A stretch of 64,000 nt of DNA, from positions 31,986,319 through 32,050,318 of the forward strand of contig CM039466.1 in NCBI GenBank assembly GCA_022414725.1. Reading direction: 5' to 3'. A model generated the notes under the pieces. It worked only from the letters and a program-made list of their open reading frames with translations. It did no database searches and was not told where the DNA came from. Made by a program: the position numbers and the translations under genes. Each line of letters opens with the position of its first letter. The first letter of the stretch is position 1. This document shows positions 33,964 to 43,764 of the stretch, in pieces. Source of the stretch: Microglena sp. YARC (lineage: Eukaryota; Chlorophyta; Chlorophyceae; Chlamydomonadales; Chlamydomonadaceae).

Positions 33964-36417
33964 TCAAGGCGTAGGTATGACATCCGTGAAAAACTGTATG
34001 AACAGTATCCAAAGCTCTTCTTGCACGCATCTGCTGATGCAATGGACAACAAGAAGACTAATCTTCCTCAGTCACGCCACTTCTCACATACAAAGAAGAC
34101 TGCAGGAGGTGAACTTCTAAAGACACGCATCATGTGTGAGTATAAATACAGCGCATGTAGGACATGTCCTCCCGATCATAATCGGGAGCATACACAGTAT
34201 TTAAAACTTGAAATGATTACTTAGCAAAATAATGCTAATATTCTGACTTCATGTTTCCTTCTATGTTAACTCAGGATTATTCTCCCAGGGAAGAGGCTTC
34301 ATTGGTTATTGGGCTTTGCCACTCTACTCGCAGTCCATCAATCTGACTATATCATGCTTCCAACATTTCTTCAACCGGGTCCTTGAAGAAGAGGGGCAGC
34401 TTCCACCGTATTGCTTCTTGCAAATGGACAACGCGGCAAAGGACAACAAGAACGCTTTCATGTTCGCATACTTGTCCTTGTTGGTCGAGATGAACTGGTT
34501 TGAGGAAGTGTACGTCCATTTCCTCCCTCCCGGACACACACATAGCAATCTTGACCAAAAGTACTCTGTGATCTCGCAAGGGTTAAAGAACATGGAAGTG
34601 TACACCCTGGACCATCTGATGGGCATTGTTGGTAACTTATTCAAGAGAATGGGCCCTTACACAAGGCAAGACGTCGTGACCTCTATAGGGGACTTCTCCG
34701 CTGTCCTCCTAGACAACGTTTACAAGTTGTTCGGTCATGGCACTAGCACCGTCAAAGGAGTTAATCGCCGTTTACACGCATTCAAGATAACGAAAGGTCC
34801 CAACGGGAGAGTCGGTAAGAATACTTGATATACTGATATTTACAAATTAAATGCTACCGTGCGTGTATGTACTGTCTGCACAATGCTCCCGATTATGCTC
34901 GGGAGGAATATGGGTGTGCCATGTCCTCATTGATTTACATGTACAGTCTTCAATAGAAATTAAATGATACAAAGGAAGTTGTACCTAGGACCTAGGATGT
35001 ATTATCCAAGGGATGCTCCCGAGTATAGTCGGGAGGAATATGGGTGTCCTAAATGATTCACTAATATACAATACATGTTTGCACACCAACAATTGCAGGG
35101 GTCTATTACAAGGAGTATGACGAGTCAGGATCTTGGAGAGGACAGTGGGACAATGACGCTGAACCTATTTACGTCCTCCAAGGCTTCCCACTGGTGGACA
35201 CCAGAACAGTATTTAAGGAAGCCCCCAAGATCAAGATTGAAGAGCTCGAGAATATCGAGGCAAACTGGGCGGCTGTCTGGAAGACTATTCATAATGAGAA
35301 GCCCGGAGGTGACGTCCTTGCAGGCCACATGGCCGATGGTCCTGTACAAACCGCCGGTGACGACCGTGCAGGACCCGTAGCTGATGTCTGTGTACGACAC
35401 GCAGCGGAGGACCTTCTAGAACCAGCAGCCGATGACCAGCAGCTGATGGATGAACCAGCAGCCGATGGCCCATCCCATGCCCAGTCCTTCAAACATATTG
35501 CAGAGAAGCTTCGTGAAACTTGGGAAGCCAGCAATAAGTGGTGGACTGATTTCTTCAACGTTGAGAAGAGTTATTGGAGCACTCAACCAGATGATGCTGT
35601 GACTGGGGAGTACCCGAAAGACCAACATTTTGTCGACTTCCCATCGGAGTTGTCAGCAACCAGTCGTGTTCTGACACAGTCTGAGAAATCAATGGCCAAG
35701 CGCTTGATAGCAGCATTGGATGACTTGTCCATGGATGTGTCAGACATTTTACCTGCAAGTAACGAGATTGCCAAGACTATGAAGGTCGCACACACTTTAG
35801 AGACTACTATGGAAAGGCCAGAGGAGGAGGATGTGTTGTACTTATATTCTTCACAAGGGACGAAGCCGGATAGAAGAATAGCCTACGAGCCCACTACTGA
35901 TTTGGTTGTTGGTCATGTCGCTGTGGTCAAGGTACAAATGGATGACTCTAGCGGATTGAGAGGATGGGACGTGGTGGAGGTCAAATCACTACCAGTGAAT
36001 GGAGAAGTGGAATGTGTGTATTTAAAGCCCTTGTACTCTGGGGCTCAGAAGTTGGTGTACACTGAAACACAATACCCAACTTGGCCAGAAGATTGGATGG
36101 ACCACAAGCTTGTGCCTATTACCGTGGGGGTGAGGAGAAAAGCAACATGGACGGGCGATATTCCCATTGACGCATTTCAATTTAGCTGCGAACCCACCAA
36201 GGGTATGAAGATCCAGAGAAAGTACCACACAAGCATGCTCCTAGCTTGTCAATCCATTGAGAAGGACACCAGGGCAGAGGCTGTGCAATCGGATGGAGAC
36301 AATGCAGACATTGCTGAGGAGGAGGAGATGGAGGAGGAGGAAGATGGGGATGGGGACATGGAGGAGGAGAAGGATGAGGAGGAGGAGGACGAGGAGGGGG
36401 GGGAGGAGGAGGAGTAA
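33964..36417 (+). pseudogene. Transposon gene 1, DUF7869-like, 5' part missing
   Basis: Three exons are visible: up to about 34133, 34275-34814 and 35099-36417. The second intron (donor gtcg|gtaaga, acceptor aattgcag) joins in frame; the first (acceptor ttaactcag) does not join cleanly with the nearest GT. Exon 2 carries MDNAAKDNKN (34424-34453), a following hydrophobic helix (FMFAYLSLLVE) and GHTHSNLDQ at about 34535-34561. This resembles the DUF7869-type proteins common in algae, oomycetes and animals, which have an LDN...KN...GHTHxDxDQ pattern. I infer a role in transposition because it is the most conserved large gene of the element. The C-terminus has a beta-rich part (DRRIAYEPTTDLVVGHVAVVK) and a Glu/Asp tail. 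The Cys-containing N-terminus seen at 23.3-23.6 kb is absent. Confidence 0.65.
34885..35036 (+). repeat. Two single palindromic motifs in gene 1 intron 2
   Basis: gctcccgattatgctcgggagg (22 nt, 34885-34906) and gctcccgagtatagtcggga (35015-35034) are single copies of the core that forms the minisatellites in gene 2 introns. Each is followed by gaatatgggtgt. Another single copy (cctcccgatcataatcggga) is in gene 1 intron 1 near 34168-34187. Confidence 0.85.
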
Positions 36418-36793
36418 GATGTTTGACACATAGCCGTTTTTTACTAAATTAGAAAAATTAAATGAATTATACTTACGGTTTTTATTGCAAGATGTAAAAG
36501 CTGAATTCTGCCTGCCGCCTTATAACCGTCCGCTTTCCCTTTATTTCTTACAATTATAATTGTAAGACACGAATTGATGTTAACACCTTTTGTTACAAAA
36601 TATGGCATTTCAACGTTGTAACATTCGCAATCTGTACGTTTCTCCGTCTTTCAAGCTCATTTCAAGCATATTTTGTCAAAATTGACTACAATCTTACGAT
36701 TTTTATCGTAAGATTGCATTTGAAAAGCATCAAAAGACCCCCAAAAAGTGATTGTAAGATTGGAAATCCGTTCGGAAGCAGGAACGCCCATTA
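36418..36793. repeat. A-end subterminal region of inner transposon
   Basis: Inverted copy of 22234-22580, with the same hairpins (tcttacaattataattgtaaga; aatcttacgatttttatcgtaagatt) and the terminal repeat ending gaacgcccatt at 36793. Confidence 0.85.
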
Positions 36794-36797
36794 ATGG

Positions 36798-37278
36798 CCA
36801 CTGGGAAGGTATTGTTCATGGACATCAGCAAGGACCTGAAGAAGGTATCTCCAGGTTGGGGTAATGTGGATCAAAGCAGCCTGGCCCTGACGTTCAACAC
36901 CATCACCAATGTGAAAGCTGAGTTAGGCGAGCCATGGGTCATCGGCGTGAATCGTACCTTAGGGCAGGCTGTCCCGCTATCTTATCACGTCTCGAATCAT
37001 GTGTTGTTGCAGACGAGGCAACGCAGGCGAGGACGGCGGAACTGGTCCAGGAAGACATCGACGCAGAGTTTCGCCACAGCCCAGCTCAGCCCACTGAGGA
37101 GATAATGCAAGAGCTACAGACAGATTTCAAGACCTGTCATGAGATTCAAGGGTGGATAGACGAGCAGTTCGAGGCCTGTAAGGAGAAGGTTCTAGAAACC
37201 TGCATGCAGCAGTGCAGCGATTGTACAGGCGCTGTTGTTACCCAACAAGTTAGCATTGGCCCTCTTTCTACAACGTGA
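36798..37278 (+). pseudogene. Gene 2 exon 4, continuation after the inner element
   Basis: The frame resumes at GCC ACT GGG AAG (ATGKVLFMDISKDLKK). It is open to about 37010, then a second frame continues as DEATQARTAELVQED to the stop at 37276-37278. The change of frame coincides with gtgttgttgcag, so it could be an intron acceptor with a donor further left (for example gtatctcc at 36845) or a frameshift. The C-terminus contains several Cys (FKTCHEIQ, EACKEK, CMQQCSDC). Confidence 0.6.
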
Positions 37279-38047
37279 TAGCCTGTTCCCACAGCCAATC
37301 TAGAGTAGACAATATTGTGTCAGGTAGCACCATGGCGTCAGTTAGCACATGACCTGTCAGCACTAAGTGCAGAAGTTATCACCAATGGACTTGTTGGCAG
37401 CAGTGCAACATTAGCATTGTGCACAAGTTTCACGAGTGTACTAGTTTGCCTTATCCAACACACATTTTGAGTGATTTCAGGATTCTAGGATGGCAGTTTG
37501 CAGATTTAAGGATATAAATTTGTGTTATGTACATAATGAGGCTATGAGGTATGAAATTATGAATAATAAGTCCTGAGTTAGGAGTTATTAGTTCTGACTT
37601 GTATAAGGTACATATAAGTTCTGAGTTGTGAGTTATACATAAGTGAGTTACACATAAGTACAGATTTCGGAGTGATAAGTACTAAGTTGTACTTTCGAAC
37701 TGTTGAGTTGTGAGTTGTGAGATAAATAATTATGAGCAATGCGTTCAAGACTTTGTAAACAGCTTTCACCTTCCTCTTGACTTTCCTCTACAATTGATTT
37801 TGTATTGGAATACTTCGAAGGAACTTTCTCTCTCCCCAAACGAGCAAATCAATGTTACAATTGAAATTGAAGGGAATAGTCTCTTTCTCCGGAATACAAC
37901 AAAACAATCTTACAAAATAAATTGTAAGATATTTTCGTAAAAGCCACCAAAAAAGCAAAATCAATTAATTTGCGAAAACGATCTTACAATATTTATCGTA
38001 AGATTTCAGTAAACTAAAAAATCCGTTGGGAAGCAGGAACGCCCATT
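37279..38047. repeat. B-end subterminal region of outer transposon
   Basis: Inverted counterpart of 28060-28968, with two cttac...gtaag hairpins before the terminal repeat. Confidence 0.85.
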
Positions 38048-38051
38048 AAAA

Positions 38052-38826
38052 TAAATCCTCGCCGACAGTGTTATCGCTATCCAATCGATGTGCAGCCGAA
38101 GTCGTGGCATGCTTCTTCTTCCACATATTGGGGTCGTTATCCCCTACACCATGGTGCAACGCAGCCACGTTGTCCATCATGGTTCTAGCGACCGCCCGCA
38201 TCTCCGGGGCGCAGCTGAATCCTTGCGTCACATGGGTTTTCACGTTGATGGGGTACACGCACCCGCACGAGGCAGTCCTCTACGCTGTATCGCAGTACGT
38301 TGGATGCGTCTTAGGCGCAATGTACCTCTCGCTCATGATCCCGGGCGTCAGCGTGGGGGGACCTGGCTTAGGATGCTTCTCGCCAAGCGAAGGGATCACA
38401 GACAGGCGCGTGCTGGCTATCAAAGGGCTCGGAACGTTCGTGGTCACACTGTGCGTCTTCGCGGTCGTGTGGTACACTCAAAACAAGCACGGGTACGGTA
38501 CCATCGGTCCAATCATGATCGGACTGGCTCTCCTTGCACCAGCCCTTGCCATAGGACCTCTCACCGGTGGTGCAATGAATCCTGCCCGCGTGTTGGCAAG
38601 TCCGACGGTCTTCAACGAGGGCGCAGGATGCAAGGGAGAGTTCCTGGGCGTGTACGTGGGAGCCGAGATGCTCGGCGCCACGTTGTCCGCGATATGCGTG
38701 CTCCTGTGCTTCGGTGTGGCAGAGGTTCCTTGGTACCCGTACAGTGTGAAGAAGGTTATCCGGCGCATCGTGGAAGCCGCAAGACACCCACCCTTTGTAA
38801 CGTACTCATTAGTGCGGGGCGATTGA
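38052..38826 (+). pseudogene. Aquaporin / MIP-family channel, main part (split by transposon)
   Basis: Six hydrophobic helices of a major intrinsic protein: a first helix starting AAEVVACFFFHILGS, the first half-helix GAQLNPCVTW (Asn codon 38218-38220), and the second GGAMNPARV (38578-38586). The family transports water or small solutes across membranes. The first motif is NPC, not the usual NPA; the second is canonical. The frame is open from the transposon edge to a stop at 38824-38826 with no internal damage; its ATG is at 22070 on the other side of the element. MIP channels are known in a few chlorella-type and other algal viruses. Gene context suggests viral, but host origin cannot be excluded. 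Without its 5' part it is presumably silent. Confidence 0.85.
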
Positions 38827-38888
38827 ACCGCAATTCCTCGCGTAAACCCCTAAACCACAGGTCACACAGCATAAATGGGTTACAAACT

Positions 38889-38889
38889 T

Positions 38890-38920
<31 letters not shown>
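38889..38920. repeat. (AATC)n microsatellite
   Basis: About eight units of aatc directly precede the ATG of the next small ORF. Confidence 0.9.
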
Positions 38921-39104
38921 GAGGTCAGAGACAATTTCACCATTCGCGCTGACCGATGAGGAATGGGCGGATATCATTAAATCCAACACATTCACGCGCA
39001 GCAGAGCTGAGAAACGGCGCTTTGATCATCTGCAAGAGGAATCTACTGCAAACATGACGACCATCTTGAACAAATTGCCGAAGATCAAGACGAAGAAGAT
39101 GTAG
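38919..39104 (+). CDS. Hypothetical small protein, 61 aa
   Basis: ATG at 38919 to TAG at 39102-39104. It is polar, with DEEWADII and a Lys-rich end (KLPKIKTKKM). Ninety-two bp separate it from the aquaporin stop, same strand. No family recognised. Charge pattern and position make it plausible, but it is short enough to be chance. Confidence 0.35.
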
Positions 39105-39209
39105 ATGATATGTGATACAATCACTGTAGTTAATTGGATTGATGGGACACACGTCCACATTTTAACATATTTTCTCTCTCTCTCACTCTCTCACACACAA
39201 CATCTCGAC

Positions 39210-39377
39210 GTAATGGACGTTCCAGACTCCCGGCGGATTTTTACTGTTTGCGAAACATGGTATGGAGCGGAATTGTGATTCCTCTGGGCTGATATCTCAA
39301 GCTAGCGAGTCTTTCTGGAGGCTCTAAATTCTGAGTAGACATTTCAAAAAATCCGCCGGGAGTCTGGAACGCCCATT
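39210..39377. mobile_element. MITE copy 1, 168 bp
   Basis: Ends AATGGACGTTCCAGACTCC-CGGCGGATTTTT and its reverse complement; flanks acgt / acat, a 4-bp duplication with one mismatch. The interior matches MITE copy 2 at 47.8 kb in opposite orientation (ttctggaggctctaaattc; catggt). It has no coding capacity. Termini match the large transposon in the first 12 and last 9 positions, so it may be moved by the same transposase. Confidence 0.85.
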
Positions 39378-39390
39378 ACATCTCAAAAAT

Positions 39391-39807
39391 TTAGTAGGGA
39401 TCCTGTGAGAGACGCTTTTCAATTTCGTCCCTTTCATACATGTAGGGACATTCTTGTTCACGGGCATGTTCCTCATTTGCCAAGTCATTGATTACATCAC
39501 TGACAATTTGGGTCTCCTTGTTCGATATGTTGTTCAGTGATTCAATGAAGGTCTCGAAGATTTTCTTACGCTCTTTCTGACTGTTCTGAATGCGCTTGCG
39601 ATACTTGAACATACATGAATCTTCGATGCAACCCTGGTGCTTCTCACACCCTTCATTTCCTTCCCCACAAAACTCGAGGCCATCTTTGTTAAGGTTGTGA
39701 TGAAAAACGCTCCGAGGGCATCCCGTAAACGTAATTCGGACAGTGCGAATACAATCTCGGGAGGGGGAGATCTTACACATCACTCTTTCGCTGCAAATAT
39801 TAAACAT
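39391..39807 (-). CDS. Cys-rich hypothetical protein, 138 aa
   Basis: ATG at 39807 (MFNICSERVMCKI), stop at 39391. Cysteines cluster in the first half (NICSERVMCK, RDC, GCP, FCGEGNEGCEKHQGCIEDSC), suggesting a metal-binding or disulfide fold; the second half is helical and charged. The upstream 355 bp are shared with the divergent primase-helicase gene. The stop is 14 bp from MITE copy 1. No family recognised; probably viral from context. Confidence 0.55.
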   Translation of the reverse strand: MFNICSERVMCKISPSRDCIRTVRITFTGCPRSVFHHNLNKDGLEFCGEGNEGCEKHQGCIEDSCMFKYRKRIQNSQKERKKIFETFIESLNNISNKETQIVSDVINDLANEEHAREQECPYMYERDEIEKRLSQDPY

Positions 39808-39910
39808 TTGTGCTTGATACAAACGAACTTACTTACTTACTGACGCGAATTATTTTTAGTGCAATCGTCCGCGAGTTAATGACTCACTGAGCTGGCTGGC
39901 TGACATCCTT

Positions 39911-39925
39911 GTCGGAACGCCCATT
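39911..39925 (-). mobile_element. Relic transposon terminus
   Basis: gtcggaacgcccatt matches the outermost 12 bp of the AATGGGCG family's right end. No partner end found. Confidence 0.35.
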
Positions 39926-40162
39926 CATTGCGGACAATCTTTATCTGCAGACAGGCTCTCTCGATTATTCCAAGTCTTCATCAGAACACACGATATGCAG
40001 CAGTTGATACAATGTATAAAAGTTACGAACAACAACTACTAAAGTGCTTACTCGCACATTTACGATAGCACATATTTTGATGAAAGTGATACAATCGTGT
40101 TGAAAATAAAAGGCATATTACATATTCACACTATAATCCACAGTGGAGCGCCAAGAGCTACC

Positions 40163-42873
40163 ATGGGTAATCCTTCACAACTGCAACATGATGCAAGCGC
40201 GCCCATCTCGCCGCAACTGGCTGAGCAGGCGCTTCACCGGTTTCTATCCCAGCGCCGTGTTCATAAAGGGGACGAGTTCACACACACCGGCATGGGGGGA
40301 GGACGCTCGTGCAGTGCAGGATCATACTACATATCCGCATCCGACCAGGAAGATTTCCACCGACTGTACCGTGAAGCAGTAAATGCAGGCGCACCGGATC
40401 TCTCGCTCACAGAGAAGCACCGCCACATCGGACCGGTCGTCATTGACCTAGACCTGAGACTTGATTCGGGATGTATTGGAGGCGGCAGGGCTTCTCCTGA
40501 CAAGTCCATAGTGGACATTCGCTCATTGGCACCTCAGATATGCAAAATATACCTTCAACGCATCCGAGAATTTGTCGACGCTCCGCGCATCCGTTTCTTT
40601 GTCATGTCCCGATCCAAGGCTCCTATGCTCTTCAAGAGCGGCGTGCTAAAGGACGGACTGCACATCATCGTCCCGGACATCGTGACCCGCACCGAGGTGC
40701 AGTACCTCCTCAGACAGAAGGTCCTAGATGACCTATCGGCCCTGTTCTCCACACACATCCCTGGCTTGTTATCGCGCATCGAGGATGTCGTGGACGAGGC
40801 AGTCATCGAAAAGAACAACTGGATGATGTACGGAAGTCGAAAACCTGGTGCCAAGCCGTACACCGTGCACAGCGTGCTAGAGTGGGACTCCGTCTCCTCA
40901 CTAGCGGAGGTCCCGATAGCGGAAGACGAACAACATCTCTCAGACATACTCTCTATCCGGAACAAGTACAACGAGAGCGAACTAAGAGAAGATAGTTTTG
41001 ATGAGGTGACTGTATTCTCACGCACACGAGAACATCGCAACAGAATGCGAGAGACGATCCAGAATGTAGTCATGCAGGAAGACGATTGTAGGAACAACCA
41101 CGTCTCCGCCGATGAGTTCCTTCGCATTTCCCAGATTGTGATGATGCTTTCTCCAGCTCGCGCCGACTGCTACAACGAGTGGGTCCGCGTAGGTTGGTGT
41201 CTGCGCAATATAGATCATCGCCTACTAGACAAGTGGGAGGAATTCAGCCAACAGTCGCCAAAGTATGTGAACACCGAGTGCGCTCGTTTGTGGAACAAGA
41301 TGCGCACAGGCGGACTCGGGATAGGCACACTACATATGTGGGCGAAACACGACAACCCCGAGGCGTACCTGAACCTTATCCGCAATGATCTACACTCGCT
41401 CATCATGCAGAGCTCGAACGGGACGCATTATGACGTCGCTCGCGTGGTGCACCACATGTATCGCTATGATTACGTGTGCGCTTCCATCAAGATGCGCATC
41501 TGGTACGAGTTCAGGAACCATCGATGGCACGAGACCGATTCCGCATACACTCTACGCGGCAAGATCAGCACCGAAGTGGTCAGCGAATACACCCGCGCTA
41601 CCATGAACATTCAATCCATGTCCCTGACGGTTGATGAGTCTGAGCAGAAAAGGTTGATCGAGCTGGCTCACAAACTCACCGCCGTATCCCTGCAGTTGAA
41701 GAAGACCGCTTTCAAGGACAACGTGATGCGCGAGTGCTGTGAGTTGTTCATGGTCGAGAAGTTCTGCAACCTCCTTGACAGCAACTGCTCTCTGGTGGGG
41801 TTCGAGAACGGAGTGTACGACTTGGAGCGTTTCGAGTTCCGTGACGGTCGTCCTGACGACTACATTTCCTTCTCGACGGGTTGTGCGTACACCCCATTCC
41901 ATCGCGACCACCCAGTGGTCGCCGAAATAAACAAGTTCTTCGCCCAGACGCACCCACGAGAGGACGTGCGCACGTACCTTTAAGGACGCTCGCGGATTGT
42001 CTCTCAGGGCACATCCGGTACGAGCGCATGAACGTGTGGACAGGAAGCGGATCGAACGGCAAGTCCATCACGATCTCTCTCATGGAAAAGTCGCTTGGGG
42101 ACTATTGCTGCAAGTTCCCTGTCACTCTTCTTACGCGCCAGAGAGCGGCTAGCAACGCAGCCACTTCCGAAATCGCTAGGGCCAAAGGCAGGCGGTTCGG
42201 CGTGCTGCAGGAGCCATGCGAGAACGAGCACCTGAACATCGGACTAATGAAAGAGTTGTCGGGAGGAGATACCATTCAGTGCAGGGAGTTGTACAAGCCC
42301 CCCGTTGAGTGGAAGCCGCAATTCAAGTTGTTTCTACAGTGCAACCATTTACCTTCGGTTCCTTCGGACGACGGAGGCACGTGGCGACGCATACGCGTGA
42401 TAGAGTTCAAGTCCAAGTTCGTGCCCAAGCCATCCCCGGACCACCCTAACGAGTTCCCCATGGACCTTGAACTATCGTCAAAGTTGGAGCATTGGAAGGA
42501 GCACTTCGTATCGATGCTGATAAACACATACACGGCCACGTTCGGGCAGGCGCTCGAAGAGCCTGAGCCCGTCATGGCGTGTACTCACCAGTACCAGCGC
42601 GACAACGATCACCTTGCCGATTTCGTCGACAAGTGTGTAGAGAAGGTCGAAGAAGACACGGTATCGGCGGAAACGCTCACGCTCGACGCAGCATTCGACG
42701 AGTGGAAGATATGGAACAAGGCCGAGTCGGACGGTATCACGGGGGCAACCAAGATCCGGAGAGGCGCGATGAACAAGTACCTCGACCAGGCGCTGAGGAC
42801 GAAAGGAATTCGTGTCAAGGGGGTAGGAATTGTTTACGAGGGGTTCCGGTTGATCGAACCAGAGTTACGTTGA
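40163..42873 (+). pseudogene. D5-type primase-helicase, one frameshift
   Basis: The replicative primase-helicase typical of giant viruses. ATG at 40163 (context CTACCATGG). Residues 94-98 IDLDL form the archaeo-eukaryotic-primase hhDhD motif (Asp95, Asp97). The middle carries a D5_N-type region (DEWVRVGW-like YNEWVRVGWCL). The superfamily 3 helicase part follows with Walker A GSGSNGKS near 42045, then ASNAATSEIARAKGRRF, QEPCENEHLNIGLMKELSGGD and NDGGTWRRIRVIEF-type motifs, ending at 42873. The frame changes once, at about 41980 (cctttaagg), where a missing base would join VRTYL to RTLADCLSG. Total about 903 codons, normal for the family. A single indel could be a sequencing error, so the gene may be intact in the genome. 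It is tail-to-tail with the next gene, overlapping by 40 bp. Confidence 0.9.
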
Positions 42874-43711
42874 TATTTGCCATCTTGAGGAGGCATAATA
42901 GACATTGAAGGTGGCAGTCCGAACGGGTATCGAGGAAGTGCATCATACGAAGAGGGGCCGTTATTATTACCACCACGGGCGCTAGATATCGGGCCAACGT
43001 TTTTAGAAATGGATTGTTGTGTTGTATCACCATTGTCCCCACCATTAATGTGAAGTCGTTCATTGTCGCGGCCGCGCCCACGACCACGCCCACGCCCGCG
43101 CCCGCGCCTATTCTCATTCTCATTCTCATTCTCTCTCGCACTATCACTGTTGTCACTGTCACTATCATTGTTGCGGGTGCGGGCACTGTTTTTGCGGTCA
43201 TTGCTGTCGCTTTCACTATCGTTGTTGTTGTCACGGTTATTCTTGTTTTTTAGGGGTAGGGAATCCGGATCAAACATAGCTCGGCGTTTCATATTGTAGA
43301 CCGCTGATGGTATGAACGGTTTGCGTGACACAGTTTCTTCTTCATTTCGCTTGATCGATGCGTCATCTATATTGTTGTCAACTTCACGACGTTTAAGATC
43401 TTCGCGTTTCTGAGGACTCCTCACTCCCTGTTCTTTCGCTTTCGCGTTTGTTTTCGCGTTCGCGTTCGCGTTTGTTTTCTCGTTCGCGCTCGCGTTTGTT
43501 TTCTCGTTCGCATTCGCGTTTGTTTTCGCGTTTGTTTTTTCGCGTTCGCGTTCGCGTTCGCGTTCGCGTTCGCGTTCGCGTTCGCGTTCGCGTTCGCGTT
43601 AGCGTTAGCGTTCGAGGGGGAGTTCGCACTCGGAGAACGCTTCACAAACATAGATCGTAAACCGAATAAACCTGATACCATGATTATCAACACAGGAATT
43701 GTACTCGCCAT
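42834..43711 (-). CDS. Membrane-anchored low-complexity protein, about 292 aa, one indel
   Basis: ATG at 43711: MASTIPVLIIMVSGLFGLRS is a signal-anchor helix. Then comes an (Asn-Ala)n tract from a GCGAAC hexanucleotide repeat (43520-43615), a second repeat region with KTNA units, and a C-terminal part with EETVSRKPFIPSAVYNMKRR, an Asn/Asp/Ser tract and an RGRGRG tract (43075-43110). The alanine frame and the C-terminal frame are the same if an A6 run near 43533 is one or two bases off, since other copies of that unit have A4. The PFIPSAVYNMKRR segment looks conserved, so a structural virion protein is likely, but I cannot name the family. The stop at 42834 lies inside the primase-helicase end. 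Confidence 0.55.
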
Positions 43712-43764
43712 TTTGTATTTAAAACGGATCACTAAAAAATATTCGGGTCAACTCCGGCATCCGG

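Larger units (their letters stand above)
28060..36793 (-). mobile_element. Inner transposon copy, inserted in gene 2 exon 4 in reverse orientation
   Basis: The left end is of B type (AATGGGCGTTCCTGCTTCC, G, AACGGATTT, then ttttattttactg); the right end is of A type (same terminus, then ccaatcttacaatc, read inward). It is flanked by AATG at 28056-28059 and AATG at 36794-36797. Removing 8734 bp plus one AATG joins codons ACA ATG to GCC ACT with no frame change. So it is a copy of the same family inserted into the outer copy. It is rearranged inside: gene 1 lacks its 5' exons, gene 2 lacks exons 1 and 4, and part of gene 2 is duplicated as an inverted repeat. It is not autonomous as read. Confidence 0.9.
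22234..38047 (+). mobile_element. Outer transposon copy, containing an inner copy of the same family
   Basis: The left end reads AATGGGCGTTCCTGCTTCC, C, AACGGATTT; the right end (37.98-38.05 kb) is its exact reverse complement over about 28 bp. Both ends carry C at position 20, while both ends of the inner copy carry G, which pairs the ends correctly. Flanks are AAAA (22230-22233) and AAAA (38048-38051), a 4-bp target duplication. Without the inner copy the element is 7076 bp. Order from the left (A) end: gene 1 on the minus strand (22584-23587), a 157-bp divergent promoter region, gene 2 on the plus strand (23745-28059 and 36798-37278), then the right (B) end. A and B subterminal regions differ but both contain CTTACRAT...ATYGTAAG hairpins. 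Four-bp duplications occur in several DNA transposon superfamilies; I cannot place this one. Confidence 0.9.

Noticed and set aside
28062..38044. Two overlapping, interleaved transposons (22.2-36.8 and 28.1-38.0 kb)
   Set aside because: Subterminal similarity first suggested this pairing, but the position-20 base, the 4-bp duplications and the restored frames show nested copies 22234-38047 and 28060-36793.
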